64,000 nt of DNA from Garcia nutans (lineage: Eukaryota; Streptophyta; Magnoliopsida; Malpighiales; Euphorbiaceae), in the NCBI GenBank assembly GCA_947685225.1, contig CANTUV010000012.1:2542001-2606000 (forward strand), read 5' to 3'. Below the pieces are notes generated by a model. It saw only the letters and a program-made list of their open reading frames with translations, was not told where the DNA came from and did not search any database. Each line of letters starts with the position of its first letter. Positions within the stretch are counted from its first letter, which is position 1. The position numbers were made by a program, and so were the translations under genes. Below are positions 1-12,099 of this stretch, in pieces.

Positions 1-204
1 GCAAGATTTTAATTTTATTGTCGAAACAAGGCCCATTGGACTTACCTAGAAGCTTACGGCAACTTGGAGCCCGGCCAATTGCATGGCACATTCCAGAGAG
101 TGCAATAACTCTAGTTAAAAGTAGTCTACTTTCCCAATTTCACTAGCGGTTTGCTCATTACTCTCTTCTTCTTCTTCTTCTCTTCTCTGGTCAATCCAAA
201 TCCA

Positions 205-662
205 ATGTCGATCGTTCCTGTGAATGAGAGTGACCGTAAAAGAGATAGTGTTCTCAATCCCTACTCTTTGGATTTGTGGGATCCAGAAAACTTCTTGTCT
301 TTACAAGACGTTTGGGATCCTTTCCCTTCTATATTTTCCACTCATTTTCCTTCATTTTCTAGGGAAATTTTCCATCCCTTGAAACGCATGTTGACTGGAG
401 AGAAACGACAAAAACCCATGTGTTTAGAGCTTCGTTTCCTGGTCTATACAATGAAGATGTGTTGGTTTATATTGATGATGATAATTACCTTCAAATAAGC
501 ACAGAGAATGGTAAGTTCATGAGTAAATTCAAGTTGCCTGACAACGCCAAAAGGGATCAGATTAAGGCTTCTATGGCGAATGGATTTCTCATTGTCATTA
601 TTCCAAAAGGAGGAGGTAAAGGACCTAATGTAAGGTCCATTGAAATATCTGGTTCTGGCTGA
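205..662 (+). pseudogene. class I cytosolic small heat-shock protein (HSP20), frameshifted
   Basis: An ATP-independent chaperone of the HSP20/alpha-crystallin family. The ATG at 205 opens a typical class I N-terminus with DPF/LDLWDP-like motifs (YSLDLWDPENF, WDPFPSIF). This frame runs to about position 390. The alpha-crystallin domain continues in another frame, from VDWRET (390) through HVFRASFPGL, DNYLQIS, GKFMSKFKLPDNAK and ASMANGFLIVIIPK to the C-terminal class I signature IEISG and a stop at 660-662. The second frame has a TAG at 360-362, so the frame change lies between about 363 and 390. Against the usual class I domain, roughly 20 residues are missing between LQIS and GKFM; these normally form the beta6 loop used for dimer exchange. 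The upstream CT-rich leader looks like a 5' UTR. Family assignment is firm. Pseudogene status is inferred and an assembly indel could explain the frameshift, but not the loop loss. Confidence 0.8.
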
Positions 663-868
663 GAGATTATAACATAAATATCTAATGCTTTTCTGTTGTA
701 AAATCTTTTGACTGTTTTTTGCTCTGTTCTGCCTTTTTCTTTTTCTTTTTCTTTTTTCTTTTGTGAGAGAAATGGTTGTGATGTGTTGTTTTGTTCCAAT
801 ATAAGAACCACTTTGGTTCTTTGCTTGTTATGTGAAATTTTATTTTTGTTCTGCTATTAATTTTTTTG

Positions 869-987
869 GAGTTTTGGCGCAACGGTAGATGCTGGCCGTG
901 TGACCTGATAAAAAATTTAATGGATCTGACTCTTTTTTAGATCCGCTCGTTGTGGGAGCATTCGTGCACCGGATTATTTTTTTTTTG
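869..987 (+). mobile_element. tRNA-derived SINE remnant (Au-like)
   Basis: The stretch starts with an A-box-like GGCGCAACGGTAGATG followed by CCGTGTGACCTG, as in the head of widespread plant Au-type SINEs. It ends with GGGAGCATTCGTGCACCGG followed by a T-rich tail, like the Au 3' end. The B-box region between them is degenerate. No clear target-site duplication was found. Assignment rests on pattern resemblance only. Confidence 0.55.
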
Positions 988-2320
988 TTATTTTCAATTC
1001 TTCCCTGATATTGTTTGGGATAATTTCACATCCAATTCAATAGAATTTGTAAATTAATTCATTAAAATTTGTTTATTTTAAATATAAAAATGTAAATTTA
1101 TAAATAAATTGCATAAAAATTATATGACATTTGTTTATGCTAAGCCACAAATTTCATGTAATGGATTTGGATATCTTTAAGATGATAGTCAAATTTTAAT
1201 AATTTTCTTATGTTTATAATTTACAAAATTTTAAAAATGATTAATTTGGGATGGGTTTGAAATAAATATTCTAATTATACCTTATCTAAATTACATGTAA
1301 ATTAAATTAAAATTTCATGTCGATTGGATAAAAACAAAAAGAGCCCATGTGTACCAATTTGAAAATTGGGAGCATATTAATTCTCACTAGAAAAATTCGA
1401 TTCAAATGTGCTTCTTTCAATTTAAAATGATTTTATGATTAAACTCTGAGTGAAATTAACCTCTTTTTTTTTACTTAATAAAAATAATTCACTTGGATTC
1501 TCAATTTTGGTATTTATATCAATTTATATAATTGTATATTAAAAGCATATTTTTAAAATTAAATGAGTAAAATTATGCATTAAAAAAAAAATAAAAAAAT
1601 GCATAAACAAATACGTTTTGAACAAAATTTAACTATTGATCAAAACTTATGTGTAAAGCTCCACATTTTCGGTGGCCTTCTCAGCTGTATCTTGTAGTTT
1701 CCTTTGCTTACTGTTCTACCGGGAAAGACTTACCAATAAAATTATTCCTTTTTTTATAATTATTTTTTTATTAATATTTTATATTTATATATATATATAT
1801 ATCCGATCTAAATAAAAAAAAATTTCAATTCTACCACTCTATTTTCCTGTGATTCTGTTGCTGGATTTTTATCCAGATATATTAAATTATGGATGGAAGA
1901 ATTTTACTTCTAATGTGTAGAGACTCTACATGCTTAAAATTCGTCCTCTTAGATTGTATTTCTTTGATTTTTCTATTAGATCCTTTTATTTATTATTAAA
2001 AAAATTGATTAATCAAATTGAATCATTTTCTACCAATTAAAATTAAAATTGAGATCTACAAACCAAAAATACTAAAAGCTTTAAAATTTAAAGAATCAAT
2101 TTAATTAATTATAATTTTCTATTTAATTTAATTAATTTCATTTCAATTTTTGATCTAATCCGTTTTTTAGAGCGCTATCAAATCCATATCCAAGCAATTA
2201 TAGGCTGTAACAATCTCTAATTTAAAAATTCAAAATTAAAATCAAAATTAAAATTAATTAAACAAAGATAATTATCTACTAATTCAAACTTCAAATTAAA
2301 ACTTAAAATTTTAAATTCAA
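988..2320. other. AT-rich intergenic DNA, nothing recognised
   Basis: Low-complexity AT-rich sequence with short A/T runs and a (TA)n stretch near 1787-1802. I see no coding potential or element ends. The part beyond about 2100 may be the decayed inner end of the LTR fragment that follows. Confidence 0.5.
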
Positions 2321-2329
2321 AGAATTAAT

Positions 2330-3660
2330 ATAAATAAATAGGATTATGTTTCATTATTTTTAACGGATAAAAATAATTTTTCGTATTAATCCAAACCTAT
2401 CTTGAACCAAAGTTACAAATTTCTTAAATTTTAATCTTCTTCTTTCTCAAATAAGAAAATTAATGATTGATGAAATCTATAAATTCTATTTTCATTAACA
2501 ATAAACTATAATAATCTATCAAAAGGAACTAAGTTGGTATCTAGATAATTCTTTTATCTCAAAATAGAATTTCTAAAGTTGTTGATTTCTTAATCTAAAA
2601 TCATATCTAACTTTCACTCAACATTTGATTTCAATTGAATATACAATTAGCGGTCAGTTAATCACAAGCATTAAGATCAAAATCAATAAAACTTTAATTC
2701 AAAATAAAAAGAATCAATATATTAAATATTCATCATCCACAAATCTAAATCCATCTAATCTCATTAAGAGGATTAGTTACTTATAGCTAAATTAAACATA
2801 AAAACCATAGAAATTAAAAAACCAAACATCAAATCCATATTTTTAATATTCAATTCAATAAAATAACAAAAGCATTTAAGAAAATATAAACTTGAAATCT
2901 AAACCGAATATAGTGTTCAAACTAAATAGATGAAACTGCAAAAAAGATTGAAGTCCTCCTCCAACACAATCTTCATCTTTTCTTCCTTCTTCTCTAATTT
3001 TGAAATAAGGTTTTTGGGAAAGAGAAAATTCATATGGCGATTAATTGCTTCCAGGATAGCTGATGATAGTTACTATTTACGTTTATATTCACCTTATAAA
3101 AGCAAACTCCTGCTCTTACTCAACTTTTGCAGAAATTCGAATTTAAACTTTCAAGCCAATTTTATATCAAATAGAAGCCTTATCTCGAATTGCCTCCTTT
3201 AGAAAAGTTGTAGCCCTTGAAAATTAGATGATTTTAAGCTTTTGAATAATCTCAATTGGACTTCGGATGCCCATGTTATGGCCCAATTACTCTTAGTGGT
3301 TTGGATTAAAATTCTATCCCAACACCTTAGCCTTAATTTCGACTTGATAGTTGGAGGCACAAACGATCTTGGATTTCAATGAATCAGACCTCCCTAGAAT
3401 ACTTGAGATGTTCTCTATCAACTTTATGAAGACAACGTTTTCAATCTCGGATTTTATCACCCCTGAAATCTTAATTGAAACTTTAAATATTAAATCTGTC
3501 TAAAATTTCAGTTTGCACAAACTTACAATAAATTAATTCAAACTAAGCTTAATTCAAAAATAATAAAATTAAAATATATAAATAAGCTTGGAATAAATTA
3601 ATTTAACTTAATTTCATGTTAGAACCGATAGAAAAATATATGTTCAAATTATACTTATCA
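2330..3660 (-). mobile_element. Athila-type LTR fragment, minus strand
   Basis: Read on the minus strand from 3660, it starts TGATAAGT and follows the same order of blocks as the LTR at 53567-55151. Shared blocks include the TTGAATTAAGCTTAGTTT region, CTTCATAAAGTTGATAGA, TGTGCCTCCAACT and the run GTTTAATTTAG.TAT.AGTAACTAATCC. Divergence is high, so the copy is old. The LTR start at 3660 abuts a DUF295 F-box tail remnant directly. The other end fades out around 2.2-2.3 kb. I found no internal domain next to it, so it may be a solo or broken LTR. Confidence 0.7.
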
Positions 3661-3790
3661 ACCACCAACAAATTCTTTAGATAAAATAGAGGAAAAAAAA
3701 GCAATCAATACAAAACAAACATTTTATTACATAAACCTTTCACCTTAGACCATCTGCCCCAATATTCATCAGGCTTATATGTATACTCTT
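3661..3790 (-). pseudogene. DUF295 (SKIP23/KIB-type) F-box C-terminal remnant
   Basis: On the minus strand this reads YKPDEYWGRWSKVKGL, then interrupted residues and a piece matching the EEFVGG segment seen in the other DUF295 copies. In intact relatives the motif is YKLDEEWG.WV.VKSLGD. Stops and frameshifts break it and the LTR at 3660 cuts it off. The same remnant, slightly better preserved, lies at 29230-29460 in the second copy of the duplicated block. Confidence 0.6.
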
Positions 3791-4397
3791 AACAATTATA
3801 GGTGAAATGGATCCCACCTCATATAATTGCATATATATTATATATCCATTCTTTATAATTTTAAGACAAATTTCATGTATTTGTGAGTATAAGTAGTAGC
3901 GATTTTAAGACAAATCATATTGTAGCGATTGGTGGTTAATCATGGAAAATGAGTGAGTATTATAGATGGGTGGTGCAAGTAAAATGAGTGAGTAACAGTT
4001 TGGTTGTTCATGTAAAAGCTCTTCCTTTTTTATCTGAATAAGTTGTTGATATTTGTAGGCGGATACATTTATATATCCATAAATTTGGGTAAAAAAAAAT
4101 TCAAAGAACCATCTTCTTATTTTGTGCCGAGATTTTTTTTTTAATGCGTGTGAAACTGTTTTTCTTTTTAAAAGATTGTGAAATGAGTTTGATATTTAAT
4201 AAGGCTTCTGCTTCAGTTTACATCATGAAAGAAGAAGCCTTTGTGTTGGGAAATAGGAAAAATCATTAAAATATATATTTTTTTTCTTTATCTTCTTCCT
4301 TTCTCCATAGAATTGCATACAACCCAATAATTATCGATGTAACTTTCAATTTCTCTCCTAAATATAATACTTCTCGCTCCTAACAAATTGTTCTCAA

Positions 4398-5500
4398 ATA
4401 ATTACTCTTAGCCTTTTAGGATTGGATTGGCTTAATAATTTATTTCAAATGAATTTTGCATTTATAATTTAATTATTTCAAAGGGTTATTTAGCATTTAT
4501 AGTTTATTTATTTCAATGGGTTGTTAACTTTATCCTGAAATTTTAAATTTTCTTAGTATGTAAGTCAGTAGAAATGGAAAAAATGAAGAATTAATTAAGA
4601 AAAAAAATGATGAAAAGATGATCAAATATCATTCTGAAGTTGTAGAGAAAATATCAACATATTATACAGTGCCGAATCCTACGGTGCATATTGTGGTTGC
4701 TAAGCCTTATCTAATACTGTAATACACCTCCTAACCAAAATTGAAATCTATGACAACATAGTCCAAGTTTATGAAGGTCTACCATTCATCCTCTGGATCT
4801 AGTTGTTCTATTTCGTTAGTGTGTGATGCAAAATCTTGCCATATGCCATCAAAGATTATGTCAGAGTTTTTGTCTTAGGTTAGCTAAACTGAATTTATCA
4901 TCAATGAAAGCATTATGCTCTAGAGCCCGGTCTCACCCCAGTTTATCCAAATTATGACCCTATCCATCATTACAAATTATGACCCTGTCCATCATTACAA
5001 TATGCTCCTAGAGTAATGACATAATATTTGATGCATATGGCAAGATTTTACAACAAGGGATGCACGTTTACAATTCTTTCACCATAATACACACTAAAAA
5101 AATAGAAGAACAAGATTCGGAGGATGAATGGGAGATCTTCCTAAGCTTAGACTATGTTGTCATTGATTTCAATTTTGTTTTGGAGGCGTATTGCAGTATT
5201 ATATAAGGCTTAGCAATCACAATATGCACCTTAGGTAAGGCACTGTATAATCTGTTGGATATTATCTCTATAACTTCAGAGTGATATTTAATCATCTTTT
5301 CATCATTTTTTTTCTCATACTTTCCTTCCCCATTTCTACTAACATGCATAATAAGAAAATTTAAAAATTCAAGATAAAGTTTTAAAACCCATTGAAATAA
5401 ATAAAATAAAAATGTGAAATAAATACAAATTTCATTTGAAATAAATAATTAAACCAATCCAATCCTAAAAGGCTAAGAGTAATGACCTTAAATAATGCTA
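4398..5500. mobile_element. foldback / MULE-like element with ~390-bp inverted repeats
   Basis: The arm at about 4404-4780 is repeated in reverse complement at about 5138-5494. Both outer ends read ATTACTCTTAGCCTTTTAGG inward, and the arms stay similar into a stretch containing AGTAGAAATGG and GATGAAAAGATGAT. About 360 bp separates the arms. The related block at 29.3-31.0 kb has no such insert, so this is an insertion after the duplication. Possible 9-bp target duplications are TCAAATAAT (left) and TTAAATAAT (right, after a 4-base offset). A 13-base direct repeat CAAATTGTTCTCA also lies on both sides. No transposase is visible. Confidence 0.7.
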
Positions 5501-6119
5501 TCAAATTGTTCTCATAACATCATTCAGGTCACTCTCAACAGTATTTAGGACTATTCATTTTTGGAGGGAGAAGAATTATATTTAGGAGACATATTGGTAG
5601 TTATATTGATAATTGTTTGGTTGTATGCAAAATTATATGGGGAAGGAAGAAGAGAGAGTGAAACTTTTTTTTTTTATTTTTCTTATTCACCAACAGTTTG
5701 GTTGTTAAGCATTCAACAACATGGCAAACAGTTAAACAGGCTGGCTGATAAGGTGATGAAAAGAACCAATGACCGATGAAATTTGGGTAGAATTATGATA
5801 TGATAATCAATTATTATGTTTAGCAAAGAATAGAGAATCGTTTTTTTTTTTTTATTATGATAGGTGACAATTATATTTGTTGCGGAATTAAGAAAAGCAA
5901 TTCCACATCCAGTGGCGTAGCCAGCAAGTTGTCGGAGCCCGGGCAAGATCAATAGGCGGATGAAAAGTCAACGGCCGTAAAAAGTCAAACGGCAGTGAAA
6001 ACTAATATTAATGCGGCAATAAAATTCAAATATATTCTAAAAACACGAAGATAAAATTAAAACTTAGTCTAGAAATACTAATTCATATATATATAATACA
6101 ATTACTGCTTCCATGCATC

Positions 6120-6605
6120 TGAAAGGGGGAGAAAACCTTATTCCCCTAAAATATAAAATATGCATAGATCACTAGATTATTCAAATTAAATTGCAAAAGG
6201 CTAAATTGTGTACCTGACATCATCGTATATTGAAGCTGAAGACGATTTTTGAGTTTGTCGCCTTCCAGGGGATACACACTTTAAGTTTAGCGGAAGCACT
6301 ACTGAAGGAACGTAATGTTCTCTCAAAATTGTTATGTTCCCCTGGAGACCACGACCTCTTATTTATAACTGATGATGATGATTTCTATTTTGGTCCTTCA
6401 ACAAAATAGAAATTCTTATCGGTCTCTACACTTATAATCCTATTACGAGTAGGACACCCCAATAGTCAACAATCATTATTTGATCATAACTTTAATTTGA
6501 CTATTTTAATTTGACTGCAATACATATTTAATATTTAAATATATTTAGCCCACACTTATGATTAATTAGAGGATTAATTTTAACAATTTAAAATTAATTC
6601 TAACA
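6120..6605 (-). repeat. 3' LTR of copia element
   Basis: Begins TGTTAG and ends TTTCA on the minus strand; 486 bp, with three differences from its partner at 11600-12085. The polypurine tract lies next to it at 6606-6616. Confidence 0.92.
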
Positions 6606-6639
6606 ATCTCCCACTTGGGCTAACATATATTAAATATAA

Positions 6640-9600
6640 ATGTATATACCTTAATGAGCTCATAAAAGCAGTCATACTGAAGGTGCCTCAAACAATTTCG
6701 TCCATTGATTATATCGATAAAGGACTGAAGGGCCAGTCGCCACATTCATCGTGACTCAAACCACCATCAATCACATTACCAATACTCTCAAATGACATAG
6801 ATCAATAATAGGAGTGTAGCATGGAAACTACATGTAATATGATCTAATCATGCCTGTTTCCAACTGGTCACACTTAATTGAGATCAACCACAAAAATAAC
6901 ACAGAGTGTAATAAACAAAAGTGAATACTTCATTTTCTGCAGAAACTGAATTAACATATCCAAAACCAAATAGAGCATTCAAAACATAATGAAAAAAAAC
7001 TCCCACTGAAACTAAACATCCTCAAACAATATGACACCCACATGAGCAGTGTGCTCATGAAAGACTTTCGGTATCAATGCCTTAGTAAGAGGATCTATAA
7101 TTATGGAGTTCGTTCTAACATGCTCTATGGATATCTGTCCACTCTGTATTTTCTCCATTTACAGCCAGAAACTAAATACCAAATAGCTCCTACTGTCATT
7201 GGAGAATCAAACTGCTGAATTAATGTCACACTTAAAACTTTATTAGCATTTTCAATGCTAGCCATAATGTGCAGCCCTGTGACATTCAGCAAAGTAAAAA
7301 AATTCATGATCAAATGTCTCATAGCATACTACAAATTCCAAAACCATGGAATGTAGTCTAATGTGGATCTTTTGCTACTCAAGACATTCGATAAAGTCAG
7401 AATCAGTATACCAAATGATCTCATACTAATCTGACTTTCTGTATGTGAGCATACGTTCCTTTATTCTCTGAATATATCTTAAAACCTTATTGGCTGCCTT
7501 CCAATGATCCATTTTTGGATCACTAAGATATCAACCTAACATGCCAATTATAAACACAATATTCAGATAAGTATAAACTTGAGTATACACCAGAATCCCA
7601 ACTGCCGATGCATAGGAAACTGCTACATCTACTGAACCTCAAGTTCATCCTTAAAACACTGTATGAGACTAAACTTATCACCTATGATGATCATGGGTAT
7701 AAATTGGTTTATATTCTTGCATACCAAACCTCTTGAGCATATTCTAAATATAGCTCTTTTGTAATAATCCAAGAATACATCGAGAGTGATCTCGAAGTAT
7801 CTGGATTTCTAATACAAAAGAAACTTTATCTAAACCTTTCATGCAACAAGACCTTACAGCTGGTAACAAAAATTATGCTATCCACACATAAAACCAGGAA
7901 AATAAACCTACTCCCACTGAATTAGTGAAACACACAGTGATATACACAGTCCTCAATAGCATTTGTCTCAATACCAAATGAGACAACTACTTGATGGAAC
8001 TAAAGTACCATAAACGAGATGCTTGCTTGAGCCTATAAATGGATTTTCTTAATTTGCATATCAGTAGCTTTGAGTTTCCTTATTCAAAGCAATCTGATTG
8101 CACCAAATAGATTGTTTTATCAATGTCTCCATAGATAAACACAATCTCAATATCCATTTGATGAAACTCAAGAACAATTGTGCAACGAGAGCCATGATTG
8201 TCCTAAAAGAGTCATTCAATAAAACCAAAGAGAAGATCTCTTTATAGTCAATCCATTCCTTCTGAGTAAAGCCTTTAACTGCAAGACATGCTTTATATCT
8301 CTCCATATTACCTTTAGAATTCCTTTTGGTCTTAAATATTCATTTAAAACCAATAGGTTTCTTTCCTTCAGGTAATGGGATAAGATTCCAAACTTTATTG
8401 TCTTGCATAAACTTAAACTCTTCACTCATTGCCTCAATCCACTTATGAGAGTTAGAATCCTATAGAAATACTACATAAACATCTAGAATAGCACTTCTCT
8501 TCTCTCTAATGGACCTATTTAAAGACACATGTTCTGGCTCAAATTCTTAAGGTTGATGAGCTTGATCCTAATGAAGAACGGATCTTCAAACTGATGGGAA
8601 GTTCTTTAACATTGTCTTATATTGGATCTAGAATTGCTTCTAGAATAAGAATGACACTACCACTCTAGAAAACAATGATGAGAATCAAAATTTCCTAACT
8701 TGATCTCTCCTCAAAGACATTTTTTATAACCTTATTTCCCCCCTCAAGCTCAACATCCTAAAGAATGTCATAATACACATCTCAATACACTAATATGGTA
8801 GTAGGAATATAAAATTTAGACCCTATGATCACTCAGAATAACCAATAAAGTAGCAGTTAACATATTTGGAGTCCAATTTTACCCTTATTAGGCCTATAAG
8901 GCCTAGCCTTAGCTGGATACCCGTAAGTATGAAAGTACTTAGACTGCTTTGATTGGTACTTAATTAGAAAGATAGACTGCTATATTTAATGCTTTTTCTT
9001 AGAAAAGACTCTGATAAGGATGAATGACTAATCATACTCCTCATCAAATCCAAAAGAGTCTTGTAATGTCTCTCAGCATCACCATTCATACTGGTTATAC
9101 CAATCATTATGTACTGATGGACTATACCACATTTCTGTAGGAAAATAACAATTGGTCCAGAATGCTACGCACCTGAGCTATTAAATCTGCCACAGTACTC
9201 ACAACCACAGTCAGATGTAATAGATTTAATCTTCTTTCCGAGTTGATTTTCAACTTCAGCCTTATAAGATTAAAATAAAGCGTCCACAGACTTAGATTTT
9301 TCATGAATGAGATATAGGTACCTTTAACGTGAGTAATCATCTTATGAATGATATGAATTATCTTTGGTCATTCATGATGCTATAGAGAATAAACCACAGA
9401 TATCCATATATATCAATTCTAAGATGACTGAAGACTTAATAGCACCTAATCTCTATGTTTGGTCTATTTTAACTTAGTATTCTTAACATAGAAATCCAAA
9501 TCTGTGTAATCAAATGTATCTAGGATACCATTTGACACAAGATGTTCTATTCTAGATTTGGATGTGTAATCCAAACATCTGTGTCAAAGTTCAGCTGAGT

Positions 9601-11560
9601 TATCCATATCCAGCTTTCCTTTGATATCTCTAATACTCACATGCAGAGTTTCATTATAAGAAGCATTGACATTTAACGTATATAGATTATCATAAACATT
9701 TAAGAAACTAGTATCAAATATTTGAATCTATAGATAAAGTAAATTATCTGTTTCTAAATGAACAAGTAAAAAAATAAATTTGTCCAAATAAAAAACAGAG
9801 ACCAAATTCTATTTAAAAGATAGTATAACAAAAGTATCTATAAGATTCAAATAATATCCAGTTCTTAAATACAATCTAAAATGTTTTTATGTCTCTACTT
9901 CTACCAGTTTGCCATTTACTATATAGACGTATCTTTCACCGTCAATTGGTTTTCAGTAGTTCAAGTAACTCTACAATGAAACATTTATATGAATAGTAGC
10001 ACTGTAATCCATTCAATAAGTGTTTCTAGATACTAAAGTTGAATTAACCTCATAATAAACCAAACAAGGTACTACCCTTCTTTATACGTCGCGTAGTGTA
10101 ATTGGGATAGTCCTTCTATTAGCAGTCTTATTCTTCTTTTCACCTTTGTCCTTATCTGCTGAAGCAACCAAACGAGCATTCTCCCCTTTATTAGCCATCA
10201 ACTAGATAGATTAAAAGGTCATCTGGTAAAACCAAATCCAAAGCCTTTAGCCTCTTGGCTATTTAGGACATGCTCAGAATATGCTCCCTAATACTACCAT
10301 TGCCAGTATACCTAACGAAAATTAGATTGCTGAAAATGTTCCTACTTCGACTTCATCACACTTGACATAGTCGCTTTCCAGTTGGGCAAGGTAGTTCATA
10401 GCATTATAGCTTTAGCAGAGTAGCTCCTCAAATATTTCTGGGATTCTTTGATGCATGATCAAAGCAAGATAAAAAAATCTCCCACTTCTCATACTGAACC
10501 CTCTGAGCATCTTTGCTCTCTTCAGTAGGAGAAATAGGTTCATCTTTCCTAAATGCTAAGTCCAAATACATGCGTCCCAGATAAATCAACATGTTTGAAT
10601 TTCTAAATCTAAGTTTAACCTCTAAAGAAAAGGTACACTAGGAGTTTATATAGCATATTAGCTAAATTCAGAGAAAAAGAAAAATAAAAAATTGTACGCT
10701 CACGATCCACAAATTATAAACTTGATTTTGAGTTTAAATAATGGAAACAAGATACCAGGCACAACGTTAATATTCTCATCTTTGGACATAAAATATTAAC
10801 TGTAATTGGTATCTCACGCAGCAATCAAAATATTGACAATTAGTCCCGTCAGATAATAACCTTCCTTTGGGCCGATATATTATCCACATGGATAAAATCA
10901 AATAATTGTCACATATTTATTGCAACACGTGTATTCAAAACTCAGCCAGATAGCAGCCTTCCATTGGGCCGGCATAATACCTGCAACGAATTTTAATACA
11001 CCTGTCTAATATCCCAAATAAATTAATTAAAACAATAGATGCCACTTTGGTGACTTATTGCTTCAATTAATTTATTATTAAAAATATTAGACACAATCAG
11101 GACTAAAATACCAAAATTTAAACTCAATTGAATTAAATTTTAAATTGAAATTTTAAAATTAAATGAATTTTTTTTTACGATTTAATCGAAGATCAAATCA
11201 AAATTTCATAAAGATTTAATCAATTAATTAAAATCCTTAACTGTGTTCTTCTAAACCAAAACGAAGAATAACGAAACACTGTTCACGAAACAGTTTCAAA
11301 ACAGATTTTTTAATTAATTAATTACATAATTAATTAACCCAAAAATTAATTAATTCCAGAAAAAATCATAAGCACAAATTCAAGTTCAGAAATTGATTTT
11401 TCCAGAATCAATTAAATAATAACAGTAATTTAATCCAAAAACAAATCAAACCAAAATTGATTTCAGATTAATAATTTCAATTTCAAATTAATTCTCGAAA
11501 ATTACAATCACCGAATTAATTTTCTAGAATTAAAACAATAATCAATACCGCAATTTAATC
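6640..11560 (-). pseudogene. copia gag-pol, heavily mutated
   Basis: Only fragments of the polyprotein can be read on the minus strand. A reverse transcriptase piece at about 8060-8430 shows ERYKACLAVKGFTQKEWIDY, a decayed ERYKARLVAKGFTQ.EGIDY motif. An integrase piece at about 9110-9260 reads in the GKKIKSI.SD.G.EY pattern followed by FLQKCGIV. RNase H remnants lie around 7.1-7.5 kb. No open stretch exceeds about 85 codons. The element therefore cannot encode its own proteins, although its LTRs are almost identical. Confidence 0.8.
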
Positions 11561-11583
11561 AGAAAATCTAGCAACCTAGCATA

Positions 11584-11597
11584 GGGCTCTGATACCA
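11584..11597 (-). promoter_or_regulatory. primer binding site, tRNA-iMet
   Basis: The minus strand reads TGGTATCAGAGCCC three bases downstream of the 5' LTR end. This is the standard complement of the initiator methionine tRNA 3' end used by plant copia elements. Confidence 0.9.
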
Positions 11598-11599
11598 AT

Positions 11600-12085
11600 T
11601 GAAAGGGGGAGAAAACCTTATTCCCCTAAAATATAAAATATGCATAGATCACTAGATTATTCAAATTAAATTGCAAAGGGCTAAATTGTGTACCTGACAT
11701 CATCGTATATTGAAGCTGAAGACGATTTTTGAGTTTGTCGCCTTCCAGGGGATACACACTTTAAGTTTAGCGGAAGCACTACTGAAGGAACGTAATGTTC
11801 TCTCAAAATTGTTATGTTCCCCTGGAGACCACGACCCCTTATTTATAACTGATGATGATGATTTCTATTTTGGTCCTTCAACAAAATAGAAATTCTTATC
11901 GGTCTCTACACTTATAATCCTATTACGAGTAGGACACCCCAATAGTCAACAATCCTTATTTGATCATAACTTTAATTTGACTATTTTAATTTGACTGCAA
12001 TACATATTTAATATTTAAATATATTTAGCCCACACTTATGATTAATTAGAGGATTAATTTTAACAATTTAAAATTAATTCTAACA
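11600..12085 (-). repeat. 5' LTR of copia element
   Basis: 486 bp, partner of 6120-6605. The target duplication GCATC follows at 12086-12090. Confidence 0.92.
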
Positions 12086-12099
12086 GCATCGACTTTCTC

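Larger units (their letters stand above)
3661..5909. repeat. duplicated block, copy 1 (left part)
   Basis: Long stretches match 29320-31000 in the same order and orientation. They include the DUF295 tail remnant, the segment around TTTATAATTTTAAGACAAAT, the GAGTGAGTA-rich spacer, and the segment with CAATTTCTCTCC and GACTATTCATTTTTGGAGGG. The block continues beyond the hAT insertion into the F-box gene at 13839-14896, whose partner is 31691-32395. Copy 1 carries the foldback element at 4.4-5.5 kb, which copy 2 lacks. Copy 2 has extra segments near 29565-29765 and 30030-30530. Confidence 0.85.
6120..12085 (-). mobile_element. Ty1/copia LTR retrotransposon, complete, nested in hAT copy 1
   Basis: Two LTRs of 486 bp (6120-6605 and 11600-12085) bound the element. 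Exact 5-bp target duplications GCATC lie at 6115-6119 and 12086-12090. On the minus strand the 5' LTR (11600-12085) is followed by the tRNA-iMet primer site TGGTATCAGAGCCC, and the polypurine tract AAGTGGGAGAT precedes the 3' LTR. The LTRs differ at only three positions that I could find, near 6156/11636, 6357/11837 and 6474/11954, so insertion is recent. The inner coding region is nevertheless full of stops. Confidence 0.93.

Noticed and set aside
2930..3202. Open frame of 90 codons on the plus strand
   Set aside because: It lies antisense inside the Athila-type LTR fragment, has no similarity I recognise and a composition typical of translated AT-rich LTR DNA.
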